A stretch of 64,000 nucleotides of DNA from Helicoverpa zea (Eukaryota > Arthropoda > Insecta > Lepidoptera > Noctuidae): NCBI RefSeq assembly GCF_022581195.2, contig NC_061459.1:2728001-2792000 (forward strand), written 5' to 3'. Below, one piece after another: positions 47,452-58,364 of this stretch. Position numbers and translations under genes: made by a program. Position 1 is the stretch's first letter; each line of letters starts with the position of its first letter. The notes beneath the pieces were generated by a model. That model had not been told where the DNA came from and ran no database searches. It was given only the letters and a program-made list of their open reading frames with translations.

Positions 47452-50400
47452 CTGAAGAAGAAAAAACATCTTTTTTATTACAATTGCAATTGGCACATGG
47501 AACAATATTTGCAATTCATTAGGCAAAAAAATGTGTACCTGAGATCGATATTCAGGCTGCATCAACACTCTGGCCCAATGATAAGCTTGATGCTTCAATC
47601 CAGCGCGACTGCACTCGATAACCGTCGATGTTAATATCGATACTTGATCTGCAAAAAAAAAAAAACAATTAAAATACCAAAGTTTCACCAAGCTTGCAAA
47701 ACGCTATGACTGAGTAAAAATGCTTACGCTGTGGTGTTGGAAAGAATGTAACGTCTGCGGCAGTACGCAGCAGAAGTCTAGCAGCCAAGTCATGACGGCC
47801 ACGTTTAACGTGAGTGCGCACCTAAAATCACATAAATTATTCCAACCCTTTTCTTTTAGCTTCTTCACCTCTTTACAGAGAAGATACTTAATTATGTGAA
47901 ATTTACAACTGAGCGAAACTTGCAGGCACATTGATTGCCCATTGATTTTACGCGTGACCCGCTACCATTCAACATTGTAAAACTTACCAATATGTAACTA
48001 TGCAGTAAGGCGATGGCATGCCTCATGTCTCTGGGTACCGGCATGCGCGAAGCTCGCAGCGACACGCACATAGCGCGAACTACGTCGCGAGCCTCGCGGT
48101 ACTTACCAGCTCGACATTCTGCACCCGCTATTATTATCTGTGAAGGTGTGATGATATTTTAATGGTTGTCTTTTCCCAAATTTCACATTTTTCACAATTT
48201 TCACATTTCACATTTGGGAAAAGCCAACCATTCACATTTCACTGTAAGGGGATGCAGCTGGGTTCTGGTGCTCATAATCCTATTTTACATGGAACAACAC
48301 CCTAGCTAACCTCTTTTCCAAATTTTAACAGGGGATCAAAACCGGTAACTAGGAATTTAGTTTAGAGCCAGCTAATTTCTGAGCACAATACCTACTAACT
48401 CGTAGCCATACCCCTCGCATGTCTCTACGATCCACTAATATCTCACTAGTGTAACAATGGTTTTTGTTCAGCAACTTGAGCGAAGTTGCGAACTATACCT
48501 GATGTTCGTATTTTTTCTCCAACTACCTAACTGAATTAATGATGGTAAAAAATACGATGATAAAATAGCTGTTAGGAGTGATATCTGTGAAATAGGGATA
48601 ATCCTATATTCCATGTAATCATTATAATTATAAATTATAAACAGTCACATCACATTATGATCATAAATGACTATTACTATTGGTATTTTGTTTTGGAAGT
48701 ACATCTACAGTTATAAGGAAAAATAACTGGTTTTCCCTTTCCGATAAAGTAATCTTATAAATAATAGTGATCTATTGAATTGCCTATCGTACATGAAAAA
48801 CGTGTGTTTATCTCCCATCTTCTACCGTTTAATAATAAATACTTACCGCAGTTTTGGCAGCTTCAGCAAATTGTCTCTTGGCCATGTATAGCCGGAACAA
48901 ATGACGGGGTTCACGCGGTGTACCGTCTGTCTCTCCTAATAGAAATTCTATTAGCCTACAAAAACACAAGTGAGATTAAAAAAGAAGTCAAACTTTCAAC
49001 AATAAATTATCCATATTACCCAATCCCAACATATATAACCCACATTTTTCGTTTATATTGTGAATGCACCCGATTAACTTTAGGTGTGTAACTGTTTCCT
49101 TACCTCCTAGTAAGCCTTTCATCATCACTCGCAGCAGCCGCATCAATAGCAATACTAATTGCCTCATTGTCCTCTTCCTCCGACCCCCCACTCCTCAATA
49201 AATGCGACATCGCCTTGCTATACTCCCCCGCATGGAAATAAAACTTCCCCGCCAACAAATGATTCTTCTCTCCCTCAAAATGCAAAGCCAAGCTCTTAAA
49301 ATCCTCAGGCCTAGCTTGAGAAGTCTGGATCAATATTTCTCCATACAGTTGCAACTTTCCATTCTTCCTTGCCAATTGAAACGCTTCGTCGTAACATAGA
49401 GACATTACTAAGAACTTGATAGCCGAAGTGGGATCATCACTGTTTTGGAAGTAATTTGCTACCATTTTTGCGCCTTGTATGGACTTTGTTTCTTGGACTA
49501 AGTTAACTGCTTCATCAATATCGTCTAGTTTGTCTAAGTTGAGACGAATGGCTGCTTCATAATCTTGAGCTTTGAGATAGGATTTCAAAGCATCGTGGTA
49601 TCTCCCTTCAGCTTCTTTAGCTTTAGCATACTGTATATGTATGCTTGGAGAATTGATTTTTGGGAGTAAAGCTTCAACTTTTAGCCAGGACTTTAGTTTG
49701 ATGTACAAAGAAGCTGCTTTTTCTGTGTTTCCTGCTTGATCGTATAAGGCAGCTGCATGAGTATACTGTTTTTCTTCCTCAAGTAGTTGAGCGCATTCTT
49801 TCACAAGCATGATGTCGTGTGAATGTTTCATGGCGGTGGTCAGGCCTCTCATGACGTCACCACAACGTATCGACATACGAGCGATCCCGGCCTCGCATTT
49901 GTCGTTGTGCTCTTTAACTTTAATGTCGTCCGTGTTTTCAGTTATAAGACTTTTCTCGTAGTTTGATAATGCTTCGTGGTAGTCGGCACTATAAGGAAGT
50001 TTAATAAGTCAGTATTTCATGCCAGAATTTTTCAATTCGCCTGGGGTAGTACAGGATAGTACATTAGGTCTCCCACCTAACCTACTGTCCTGTACTTGGC
50101 TCCATCTCTTTTTTTAGACAACTGTCAACGAGTGAAGAGCTGAAACATGCCAAACGGAATTCTACAGGAATATCTTCGATTGAGGGACGAACTTCCCTGG
50201 AGCCAACCTACCTGCAATATTACTTACGTGAGCTCTAAATGCTGTGCCCTATGCAGTGTAATAGCGGGCGCCTTAGCGGGACAGGATACAGCGGCGATGT
50301 CGGCCGCTCGTGCCCAGTCCCCGCGAGCCGCGTGTAACTCTAGCGCGTGTAACGCTCCGGCTGGGGAGCTTTCTAACCAACGAGCTGCTGCCGAACCTTG

Positions 50401-53400
50401 GCATAGACAGGCGCAGAGAGTTCCGCTGGGGAACAGTGTTATTGTTGTCACCAAAGTCAGTATTATGATCATCATCAACATTGTCATCCTCGTCAACATC
50501 ATCATAATCGAACCTTGAATTTCCAGATCAGGCTCAAATGCAGGAAGTTAAATGTATAAATAAAGCTTTAGTTTCAAAACAGAAATGGTTTCAAATGAGA
50601 CTACTTACAAATACCTATGGGTTTGCCAAAGATTTAACACTATGTTATTATAGTTCGGCCATTCAGAGAATGCGTTCCTGACACGTCGCGATTGAACTGA
50701 CGACGTAACTTTGCAATGGCGTTGCAGTAACGATAAAAATATTTTTGCTGGTTGTTTACCGTTTTAACAATTGAGGAGCATTAAAACAACATTATTATAT
50801 CAATAATCAATGAATGTTATTACGTCGTCAGTTCAATCGCGACGTGTCAGGAACGCATTCTCTGAATGGCCGAACTATAGGTTATACAGTCGTGCCTGCA
50901 GACATTAAGATAAGAAAATCTTAAAACTTACCATAATATGGACAAGTCCTCAATATGCGAAGCGTCTTCAAGAGCCCAAACCATTGCCACGTCACTAAGC
51001 CTCGTATAGACACGAATTGCTGCAAGTAACATACAAATACATAACAAATATTGCCAGAAGTGGTTTTAGAAATTCCTAGAGATGAGGAAGAGATTCTTTC
51101 CTCCTCAGAAATATAGTTTATACAGTATGCAGATGTTTTATTCTACTCACCAAACTCCACATTAAGTTCAGCTATAGCGGCTTCCCCCATCTTTCTCCAC
51201 AGTTCCGGTTCATCCACAGCGTCACAGAATAACCAAGCTTCGCTGAATCGTCTCAATCCTAACAACTTGTCTATGTGACGACGTTGATTGGCTAAGCGTT
51301 TCTCTGTATCGGCATCCGCTAGGCCACTCGTGTTGTGCGAGTCTAGGGCTAGTTTTAGTACTCTGTATAAAATGAAAAAGGAACACTATTTAGTGCTGAA
51401 AATTAAGAAAAAATATGCTTCTACAGACAGAAAACTAGTGAATGTAGATATCGAAAGAAAGAATTGATCATAACTCAGTTGATATAAATATCCATAAATA
51501 TCTATAAACATCCATAAACGACCATAAATATACATAAATGTTCATAAAAATCCATAAATATACAGAAATATCTATAAATATCTATCTTTCGGCAATCCTT
51601 GACTAACATACCCAAACAATCTTAGAATGTCAAAAATACTCACGAGCCTCCACTGCCATAACAGTAAACATCTCCAGAGAACAGAATCAGTGGTATCTGA
51701 CCAGCCAACAGCGGCGTGATCCCCACCAAGTCAATATGAGAGCCGTTGATGGAATTCGCCGCGTAGTAGTAAGTCTCTATCGCCTCGTCCGTGTAGATTA
51801 TGAACACGTTGCGGTCTGATAGACAGATGTCCCAGATTATGCCCCTAAAGAGAGAAATTCGATGTCAGATTTTGGACTAATTTTAAGCAAGCAACCTGGA
51901 CTATAAACTCGGAAATCACCAAACCGCATTGGGCAAGCGTGATGACTAACGCTCAATTCTTCTACGTGTGAGCGAAGACCCAACAGTGGGATGTTAAAAA
52001 GATTGATTATGAATAGGAAAAACGTTACTTTAGTTTGAATAGGAAATAAAGATTTTGGAGGAGAAAGAAATTTGAATTAAGAAAAAATAAGACTTTAGGA
52101 AAAAAATTAAGGTATTTTGGTGAAAGATTGCTGTAACGTGGGCTTGCTAGAGTATATACTGGTATATACAGCTGTGACTACCTAACATCAGCGGCCTGCG
52201 AGCGCTGCAGCGCACACACGTGGTCGGGCGCGGGACAGTACACGTGCACGCGGCGCCGCTCGTCCAGCACGCAGGCGCGGGCGCCGCCGATGTCGCAGTA
52301 CACGCCGCGGACGCCGCAGGCATGCCGCCAGCGGCCGCACGACCGCCATTCCTCCACCCCAAAGTATTCTACGTGCCCTTGCTAGAGTAAAAAAAAACCT
52401 TCAAGTTATAGACCCGAGCTCTTCAACAAGCGACTTAAGAGATAGAACGACGGCCGCAGGCACGAACTCATCGGGGAGTGGCTCGGCAGCGGTGGAGCCG
52501 AGGCAGAGGTAGGCTGGGAGAGGGCGATTATTACAATTCATACAGTTATTTGGAACTGGCCTCGAACTGGGAAGCGCGGGGGCAGAGGTCATACTATCCA
52601 GCGCCGTGTTTTCAGTGCGGGTACTCGCATATATCTACGCACGAGACTGTAGAACGCATGGCTTGTACGAGACGATTGAACTGATTTTATGAATCAGAAA
52701 ATGTCCCACGTCAAAATAGGGCGTCAAACAGAAAAAAAAAACATTATTATAGACTCATTATGGACATGAGTCAAAAACCAGAAAATCAATTAGTTAATTG
52801 CTTACTTAACCTTTCATTAACATTTCCCAACATGAATTTCCCAAAATAAAATTGTTATTCATCGGTCATTAGTATTAATTTTGGCAAATCACCCTGAGGG
52901 AAAACATACAAGAATAGAATCACATAAGCTCTTGGTACACCGGAATTCGAAGTTATTTTAAAGTTTACTGGTGATGTCCTCCTAGCCGATTATCGGCTAC
53001 GGCGGCTGCCCTCATGTAAGGAGATTAGCCAACTGCGCAGGACATATTATAGTGCACAAGCATTTGCGCAGACACAGGTGCACTCCCTATTCCTTAACTC
53101 TCATAGCCCGATGGGACGGCAATCCTACACGACCGGAAAGAGATCAGGCGCAGGACCGACATTTACGTGCTCTCCGATGCACGGGTGAATCAAACACCAA
53201 TTTCCAGGCTTCGGGCTGCTTTGTGAAAGCAAAGCAAAGTTTACTGGTATCTAGGCAACGAAACACCAAACAAACAGCGATAGTACTTACATCAGTGACG
53301 AATATAAAGAAGTCGCTTGTGAGATGTATGTCGACGATCTTAGCTCCCTGCATGTGCGGCTCGGGGAACAATATGGCTTCTTTCTCTGGCTGTGATGGAT

Positions 53401-56400
53401 CCACTTGGTCAATCTGTAAAAAAAAGGTTAATAATTCACTACAGTACCTATGTATTTCTTTATTATCAGCTCAAGTGTCTTCTCATGGCTCATCCCTGGC
53501 ATGGAGTGGTGACTCCTGTTAAGTTGTGCTGTGTTCCGATGCTATCTCTATAATAGGCATGATGACAAATTTTTAAATTCCTTTGTATGATGTAGGTATA
53601 CGTCTATTTTATATGAAAAATTATTAATTTTAAGAAAATGCGAAGTTTTTTTATCAAATAATTGCATTTTTCTCTGTCCACTTTGAATCCGGCGCGAAAA
53701 CGCTTGTCAGTGTCATGTCGTCACTTGTGACGTCACGACTGAAATTACAAGACGCAAGTAAACAACGCTCGTGCAATAATTAAGTTTTTTGTGTTATTAA
53801 ATATGAATTCGAAAGGGCATAGGTGTTGTGGGGTCCCCCAGTGTAAGAACACATCCAAAACAACTCCGGATAAGTTATTTGTGTACGTTCCTCACAATAA
53901 AAAAATACGAAACAAGTGGCTTAAACTTGCAAGGCGAGATTCAAAAGCAATATTGCCCAGGGTACAACTTTATTTTTGTGAAGATCACCTTGATGTAAGT
54001 TATTACATAGTTCTCTAGATTCTAGCATAGTTTATAATGTAAATAACTATTTCGAGGTTAGGTTTCATCTCTCATTGTTTTTTAATTAAACTAGTATACT
54101 TACATGGAAGTTTTAACATTTCTAAATTCAGCTGAACAAAAATCTTTATTTGATGCCAAAAACTTTCCCAGCATTATGATATCAATTCTAGGCAAATTAG
54201 CGCTGTTTGCCTTGATAAATCCGGGCTCCATAACTCGTGTTATAAACAATTAATTAATTAAAAACAAAGATCGCAGTGGAAGTTCACAATAACGAAATGT
54301 GACGTTCGCGCGCTTTCGCGCGAGTTGTTTTGAGAAATGACGTCACGAGCTCTGATTGGTGTTCAAGATATCATGGCGGATTGCCTTATTTCGTAATTTT
54401 ATTTTATAAAAATACATATTAATCATATTATTAATAAAGAAAACAATGCGCGTTTTATATTCCAAGCTTCAAGTTTAATTTAATAAATATATTATTTTAA
54501 TGATTTTTGATTACTGTCATCATGCCTATTAAGTACCACTTACCGCATGCAACATAGCCCGTCCCTGAAACAGTGCGGCAGCATAGTCCCCAGCCAACGT
54601 AATGACGTCTATGGCCGCTGGGTATTGTCTTCTTGTAGCAGCTCCCCCCGCAAGCGGGTAGAACCATGCTAAAGTGCCGCTAGCACAGCACACGTGGGAC
54701 CCGCCTAGAGCGATCACGCTTGGTTCTGTTGGTAGTGTGTAGGTAGCGAGAGCTGCGGGTTCCGCTATGAAAAATAAGAATTAGCATAATCTTTATGTAA
54801 AAAAGAAGAGAGGTTCTTTCGACGACAGGGTGTTTGAGCTACATAGGTACATAGAGAGCTTTCTCCCACGACAAGGCGATCGAGCCGTCACCGTGTGCAT
54901 GTGAAAAGGGTCTAACGAAATCATAGGCATGAAGACTAAGGAGTTACTACAGACATGACCAAAAAATACTTACATTTATTAACAGGCTCCGGCTCATCCC
55001 CAACAGCAATACACTGATACACAGTAGCCTCAGTGAGACTGGTGAGCGTTATAACCCTGGTGCCATACGCCGCATGTAATGGCGGCAATGCAGTCACGTA
55101 TACGTTCAGATACGCCCTGCCGGCCGTCGCGAGCAGACGTCCATCAGAGCTCCACGCACATCGTTCAGCGCCGCCTGCTGGCATTACTGACCCTGATACC
55201 TCGCCGTTGTTCCATATGGCAATTAGTTTCAATCTGAAAAAGGAAACAGTAAGATCCAGTACATAGCCATTTTCACAAAAATCTTGATATTGAAAAAAAT
55301 AGATTACAGGATTTTATTAAAATTATGGATACAATAATATATGGCACCAATAATTTATTGGTGCCATATAAGTGCCAATAAAAGTCCAAGTTTTCTTCCA
55401 GCTAAAAAGTAACTTACTGTCCATCACCACAGGATGCAGCAAGTCCATTACAAACAGCCACATCAGTCAGATTATCCTTATGATTCTTCACTTGAAATAA
55501 CTCTTCACCAACCTCCTTGATATGAGTTGAAATTGCTATAATGAACCCTGCACTAAATCCTATTAGAATATAGCCATCTCCGTACCATTTGTATGAGACT
55601 ATTGAGCCATAGCGTTGTTGAAACGCTAACTCTATGGGATTCTCTGGGTTTAAGAGGTTGTATAGGTATAGTGTCCTTTTACCAACAACAAGGCTTATCT
55701 GAAAAAAAAAACATCATGAAATTGTGTCACTTTTTTGACAGGTCATTGGTCAAGTATACCAAGAGTACTGTCTCTAAGATATTAGGGTATTCATTGACAG
55801 AGCCGTTATTTATTTGTTTTTAAAAGAAAAAGTATATTTCCATGGATTTTACAATCTTACTGTATTCTCCCCAGCAACTCTTTCATCAGTCTTCATCTCG
55901 GAGAACTGCAGATCATTTGGTATGTCTCTCAGAGATATCATCCTCAAAGTATCACCATCAGAATTGTTTATAGACAAACTCTTGTCTTCAGAGGCCAACA
56001 CTAAAATACTGTCCTTATTCCATGCTGCACATGTAATCTTTTTTGTGTGTTTTCCTATTATTGGTATTCTCCTGAAAAATAATATCAAGGCTTTATTAGC
56101 TACCTATCTATCTGCCAAAATAACAGACTAATAAAGAGAGCACTTTATTACTTTGTTGTATGATGATTATACAAGGCAAGATTCCCTTTATGTGTGCCAA
56201 CAGCTAACAGAGGCTCTCCGTAAGCCCAAGCTATACATGATGGAGGTTCCCTTAGACCTGTTTCTATGTTAATCCTCTTATTGGCATGGCACTCCCATAG
56301 TAATACTGTGTTACTGTTGGGTGTTATGATAGCTAGGTAGTCTCCGTCTTGGTCCCATTCCATACCTGCACAAAGTCTAAGAAAACATTCTGATTTAAAA

Positions 56401-57042
56401 CATTTTAATACATTATTTTAAGACCAATCTCTTATCGAATGTGGATTAAAACCTTATGTATAAATGGGAAATTCATATTGTCTGTCTGTCAAGCCTACAC
56501 ACCAAAACTACAAAACCAATTTTAATGAAATTGCCACACAGATAAACAGAAGCCTGACAAGCGTCAGGCTTGGGTATACGCATATGTTTAGGTGCAGGAT
56601 ATAGTTCCCTCAGGATGTATGTGGACCTGGGCAAGAGGAGTAGTGTAAGTAAGTAAATTCATATTAAATGTAAAAATCATTTGGACAGTATCTCACCCCT
56701 GCAGCTTCATTCTCTCCATCAGTTGTCCGGACCTGTCATGTACAGCTACTGTAGCATCAGTACCAGTTGTAGCCAGCAATGAGTGGGATTCTCCCTTCTG
56801 CCATAGGAAATATAGCTCACCCATCCCATGGGGCTGCTCAATTGTGTATAGTAACTGAAAATGATAGTAAGATCATTGTTATTATTTAAAACAAACAAAA
56901 GCTGTAATTATATAGAAATATTTTGCATAAAGAAACGTTTACACTATATTTATTCGCATATTTACTCTCTTTTGGAAACATTATATAATAATAAATATTA
57001 GCCATTTGAAATGTTTTGTTTACTTACTTTGGGAGTTGTCAT
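45294..57042 (-). CDS. WDR19: WDR19 / IFT144, intraflagellar transport complex A subunit (complete)
   Basis: IFT-A core component for retrograde ciliary transport and membrane cargo entry; the Drosophila ortholog is Oseg6. Twenty-one exons from the 5' end: 57028-57042, 56697-56854, 56152-56376, 55861-56071, 55418-55698, 54974-55233, 54544-54764, 53291-53413, 52182-52381, 51644-51844, 51151-51362, 50932-51019, 50228-50425, 49104-49988, 48847-48955, 47988-48137, 47728-47821, 47539-47648, 47284-47451, 45493-45569, 45294-45405. They total 4098 nt (1365 codons plus stop), close to the vertebrate length of about 1340. All phases close and introns are GT-AG. Order: two WD40 propellers, TPR-like solenoid, C-terminal Cys-rich module. 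The start ATG at 57042 is in a five-codon exon (MTTPK). In insects IFT is mainly needed in ciliated sensory neurons (family knowledge). Confidence 0.95.
45692..47370 (-). repeat. 116-bp tandem array duplicating the 3' end of WDR19 exon 19 and its splice donor
   Basis: The word 'acacgtcagctctgcttgg' occurs at 45693, 45811, 45927, 46043, 46159, 46275, 46391, 46507, 46627, 46743, 46859, 46975, 47091, 47207 and 47323: fifteen copies, period 116 bp (118 for the first step, 120 for one). Copies look nearly identical except the leftmost, which is degraded; the 120-bp unit has an extra 4-bp ACAG-type insertion near 46590. On the minus strand each unit contains exon 19's last bases up to GCTAGC, the donor GTGAGT and about 30 bp of intron. 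Fourteen donors are present; the one at 47283 belongs to the expected exon end. Confidence 0.95.
47539..51362 (-). CDS. WDR19: WDR19 TPR-like helical solenoid exons (11-18)
   Basis: Exons 11-18 (residues about 632-1247). Conserved stretches include LLGLRRFSEAWLFCDAV, VEFAIRVYTRLSDVAMVW, LARMSIRCGDVMRG-type sequence (IARMSIRCGDVMRGL here), IHIQYAKAKEAEGRYHDALK, IQGAKMVANYF, AIKFLVMSLCYDEAFQLARK, LALHFEGEKNHLLAGKFYFH, HLFRLYMAKRQFAEAAKTA and ILTSTVIECSRAGLKHQAYH. The largest exon (49104-49988) carries much of the solenoid. This region mediates IFT-A assembly (family knowledge). Confidence 0.92.
48163..48230. repeat. Imperfect hairpin with TTCACATTT repeats in a WDR19 intron
   Basis: Left 'ggttgtcttttcccaaat' and right 'atttgggaaaagccaacc' are inverted, enclosing several copies of 'ttcacattt'-like words. 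It lies in the WDR19 intron between exons 15 and 16. Probably a slippage product. Confidence 0.5.
50651..50877. mobile_element. MITE (family B, short copy) in WDR19 intron 12
   Basis: About 227 bp with long inverted ends: TAGTTCGGCCATTCAGAGAA, TGCGTTCCTGACACGTCGCG and ATTGAACTGACGACGTAA mirror the right end. The left 170 bp match the long element at 43058. TA flanks both sides, compatible with a TA target duplication. Confidence 0.85.
51480..51588. repeat. Short-period minisatellite in WDR19 intron 10
   Basis: Imperfect tandem copies of a 10-14 bp unit of the type 'ccataaatat' ('atccataaatatctataaac', 'gaccataaatatacataaat'), entirely within the intron. Confidence 0.75.
51644..57042 (-). CDS. 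WDR19: WDR19 tandem WD40 beta-propeller exons (1-10)
   Basis: Exons 1-10 (residues about 1-631). Motifs matching IFT144: LLYTIEQPHGMGELYFLWQK, GLCAGMEWDQDGDYLAI, LLAVGTHKGNLALYNHHTT, IPIIGKHTKKITCAAWN, YKWYGDGYILIGFSAGFIIA, VKNHKDNLTDVAVCNGLAAS and LAGDYAAALFQGRAMLHA. Exon 3 starts at the acceptor CTTAG at 56376, giving LQGLCAGMEWD, which fits better than the nearer CAG. Exon 9 ends at 52182 (donor GTAGTC), not at the nearby GTTAGG, because only that choice keeps frame into RGIIWDICLSDRN. Propeller blades in IFT-A subunits bind partners and membrane cargo adaptors (family knowledge). Confidence 0.92.
51886..52010 (+). repeat. SINE copy in WDR19 intron 9
   Basis: Contains 'gcaacctggactataaactc', 'ggaaatcaccaaaccgcatt', 'gggcaagcgtgatgactaac' and 'caacagtgggatgttaaaaa', the ordered words of the SINE also seen at 32810-32895 and, for its 5' words, at 34515-34555. 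Confidence 0.65.
53728..53735 (+). promoter_or_regulatory. TGACGTCA (CRE-type) site upstream of THAP exon
   Basis: Perfect CRE/ATF palindrome about 70 bp upstream of the THAP exon ATG, within the left end of the TIR element. A matching site lies upstream of the minus-strand exon. Confidence 0.5.
53803..53994 (+). pseudogene. THAP-domain first exon inside the TIR element
   Basis: Starts at ATG 53803 and runs 64 codons to a GTAAGT donor at 53995. HRCCGVPQCKNTSKTTPDKL, VPHNKKIRNKWLKLARRD and VQLYFCEDHLD show the C2CH pattern of a THAP zinc finger: Cys pair, conserved Trp, later C-x2-H. The C-terminal AVPTIF-type box would be in the next exon, which is absent. THAP domains are DNA-binding modules of P-element-type and other transposons and of some host genes. 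Here it is an isolated exon within a mobile element on the strand opposite to WDR19, so it is a transposon remnant and not a host gene. Confidence 0.75.
54104..54231 (-). pseudogene. First coding exon of an unknown transposon protein inside the TIR element
   Basis: The minus-strand ATG at 54231 opens a 42-codon frame, MEPGFIKANSANLPRIDIIM then LGKFLASNKDFCSAEFRNVK, ending TSM at a GTAAGT donor (54098-54103). Length, start and donor look like a real first exon. From memory, similar starts occur in moth transposon-associated proteins with SWIM or YqaJ-type nuclease regions, but I could not check that and the downstream domain is missing here. It is on the same strand as WDR19 but inside its intron; splicing to WDR19 exon 8 is not in evidence. 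Confidence 0.45.
54338..54345 (-). promoter_or_regulatory. TGACGTCA (CRE-type) site upstream of minus-strand exon
   Basis: Perfect CRE/ATF palindrome about 110 bp upstream of the minus-strand exon ATG, near a GC-rich 'gcgcgctttcgcgcg' stretch. It mirrors the site at 53728. Confidence 0.5.
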
Positions 57043-58364
57043 TGTTGTATGATTTTTGTATTACCTACGTATCAAGCGAGTCATGTAACCTGCATGAACA
57101 GTACGAATAAATCTCGTGTAGGTACGATTTGCTATACTTTGATGGTTATTGAGTATTATATTTTATGAATTTTTAATTTTACAGCATGTTATGTTGTTAT
57201 AATTTGGTTGCTAAGCAACTTCACGTAACCGGATTCCTGTGCATGCATGGGGATCATAATAGCTTAGCTATTTCTTATTCATTTTATTACTAATCCAGCC
57301 TTTGTTTTTCATATGTATTAATTAATTTCATAATTTAATCATAATATTTTATATACAAAAATCTTAGAAAATAAGCCAATTTGAAAATAAAAGGTAAAAC
57401 TACACAATTTCATTATTTGACCCCAAAATGTTGCCATCTCCCGTACTGTACAGTTCGCACTTTAATTTGATAGGTAAATATTTTAATTTTGAAACTACTT
57501 ATCGTATACGAAATTATATAATTTTATTTTATTTTTGCAGCCAGCATTTAGCTGCTATTCACTTAGAAACTTAAAATATGGATTAATTAGTCTCTACATT
57601 GTTCTGTAAATATGTGCCCTACTTAGGAAGTAATAATAAATCAAATATTTTGAGCGATAATTAGAAAATAATGTTATGCGAAGAAAATAGTACATACATG
57701 TACGAAACTCTTCGTAAACAAACCTTTACATTGCATTGCACATTTAATATATGTTCAGAAATCTTACGCTATAAGCACAAAATATTTTAATAGGTACCTC
57801 ATAGGTACTTGGAGATCTTTGTAGAGTTAATTAAGTGTCAAAAATATACACAAAGAAAATCTTCTTGATATTTGATTTTCCTGCATCTGAGTAAAAATAA
57901 AGCAGAACTTGCTTTATTTCATAGTTTATCGGATCTTTTATTTTAATTTTACTTGATGTTTAATAAAGACTAGCCAATCCAAGTCCTATTCAGAGTACAG
58001 TATATTGAATAAATATAAATATTCATTTTATTGAATAATTAAATTATTACAAAAATAGAAATAAGAATTGACTTCAGAAATTCACAGACAGTAAAAGTAA
58101 AATCCACAATTAAAGCGACTGGTAACATTACACGCTTATGTCACTCCCATGCTTGCAGATCTAGGTTGTTATTCAACTTTCTAAAATAAAATAAATTGAA
58201 GCAACAACTTTCTATTACAGAGCACTGTTATTACTAACCTTAATTTAACTCTTACACAGAATGAAACCAAAAATAATGTTGATTGATAAGGTTTGTGTCT
58301 TAAAATGTCCATGTTTCCAACTAGAATCTAAGACTTGATACATTAAATAATTTATGTATTACAG
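57043..58364. promoter_or_regulatory. Divergent intergenic region between WDR19 and RARS2
   Basis: About 1.3 kb of AT-rich sequence separates the WDR19 start codon (minus) and the first certain RARS2 exon (plus). It holds the X-box at 57207 and probably the RARS2 first exon. Candidate RARS2 starts are ATG 58261 (MKPKIMLIDK, ending at a weak GTTTGT donor, in phase with exon 58365) and ATG 57428, which goes out of frame. Neither is convincing. Confidence 0.45.
57207..57219. promoter_or_regulatory. RFX X-box in the WDR19 promoter
   Basis: GTTGCTAAGCAAC is a perfect palindrome of two RGYAAC half-sites (AGCAAC) separated by one base, the form bound by RFX factors (DAF-19 in worms, Rfx in flies). 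It lies about 165 bp upstream of the WDR19 start codon in the WDR19-RARS2 intergenic region. IFT genes are classical RFX targets in ciliated cells (established knowledge), so this is a likely ciliary-expression element. Confidence 0.8.

Larger units (their letters stand above)
53551..54531. mobile_element. TIR-bounded element in WDR19 intron 7 with two oppositely oriented coding exons
   Basis: Perfect 17-bp inverted ends: TAATAGGCATGATGACA at 53551-53567 and its reverse complement at 54515-54531. If the outer TA is the target duplication, the element is about 980 bp. Inside the left end is a THAP-domain exon on the plus strand; inside the right end a second coding-like exon with ATG and donor on the minus strand. 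Each has a TGACGTCA site upstream. No transposase core is present. The layout looks like an internally deleted copy of an element with two convergent genes (inference). Confidence 0.75.

Noticed and set aside
52187..52381. WDR19 exon 9 ending at the GTTAGG donor
   Set aside because: That end breaks the frame into exon 10; using GTAGTC five bases further keeps the conserved reading.
53791..54018. THAP frame as a nested host gene
   Set aside because: It is enclosed by transposon inverted ends, lacks downstream exons and has the usual look of a mobile-element first exon.
57428..57473. ATG frame MLPSPVLYSSHFNLI as RARS2 first exon
   Set aside because: Its donor would be phase 1 and the reading runs into a stop when joined to the next plausible acceptor or to 58365.
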